Source of the DNA: CAYZXK01 sp964482395
GTDB taxonomy: Bacteria; Planctomycetota; Phycisphaerae; UBA1845; Fen-1342
DNA length: 41,231 bases
Assembly: GCA_964482395.1 (NCBI GenBank)
Contig: CAYZXK010000192.1
Span: 1 to 41,231 of the forward strand
Direction of reading: 5' to 3'
Of this stretch, positions 41,231 through 41,231 are shown one piece after another (positions within the stretch are counted from its first letter, which is position 1; every line of letters starts with the position of its first letter). Below the pieces are notes generated by a model that ran no database searches, was not told where the DNA came from, and saw only the letters and a list, made by a program, of their open reading frames with translations. Made by a program: the position numbers and the translations under genes.

Positions 41231-41231
41231 C

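Noticed and set aside
1..41231. The segment as a 41-kb composite transposon or integrated element
   Set aside because: It holds ordinary core genes (murG, purQ, nadB, dapB, rarA, tRNA-Lys), no integrase or cargo bias, and the repeat length fits an assembly boundary.

Overview
The window is high-GC bacterial DNA with about 30 protein genes on both strands and one tRNA. It looks like a Planctomycetota genome, most likely Phycisphaerae-like. The signs are a HYExAFE-type protein, a dockerin-bearing secreted repeat protein, a prepilin-type (FTLIELLVVVAIIALL) pseudopilin, two zinc-ribbon Ser/Thr kinases with TPR tails, one of them beside an ECF-like sigma factor, many TPR proteins and a bacterial topoisomerase VI B subunit. 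This is inferred from protein families only; there is no rRNA in the window.

Layout. The first 139 bases and the last 140 bases are perfect inverted copies of each other. They carry the end of a possible transposase gene, so two copies of a mobile element in opposite orientation bound the segment. Inside the left copy: a membrane Ser/Thr kinase (115-2991, minus), whose last codons lie in the repeat, then its sigma factor, murG, a polyprenyl diphosphate synthase (all minus), and topoisomerase VI subunit B (plus). From 8.5 to 14.3 kb: a frameshifted pseudopilin gene, tRNA-Lys(CTT), purQ, an exported TPR protein and a large dockerin repeat protein. From 14.6 to 19.8 kb a co-directional run: rarA, 5-formyl-THF cyclo-ligase, nadB and a GT39-like membrane glycosyltransferase.

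From 19.8 to 22.8 kb is an accessory-looking stretch: a degraded PilZ-like fragment, a small exported protein with three CxxCC motifs, an exported redoxin-like protein without CxxC, and an intact PilZ protein. From 23.0 to 25.2 kb (minus): a SPOR-like membrane protein, a TPR protein and dapB. Then come a fucose/arabinose-isomerase-family protein, an archease-rtcB RNA repair pair, and a divergent pair of a URO-D-family protein and a GH20-like glycosidase. Two previously unlisted tiny tandem genes (27 and 16 codons, each with a good ribosome binding site) sit at 31685-31829 on the minus strand. The right part holds a second zinc-ribbon kinase with TolB-like and TPR domains, a hybrid sensor histidine kinase, a TMTC-like membrane TPR protein, and a two-gene unit (HYExAFE, EamA transporter) next to the right-hand repeat.

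How it fits together: housekeeping functions (cell wall, isoprenoid, purine, NAD, folate, lysine) are mixed with signalling genes (two Ser/Thr kinases, ECF sigma, hybrid histidine kinase, PilZ). No CRISPR array, phage module or obvious defence island was seen. The best candidates for undescribed biology are the tandem small genes, the CxxCC peptide with its redoxin-like neighbour, and the orphan topoisomerase VI B subunit.
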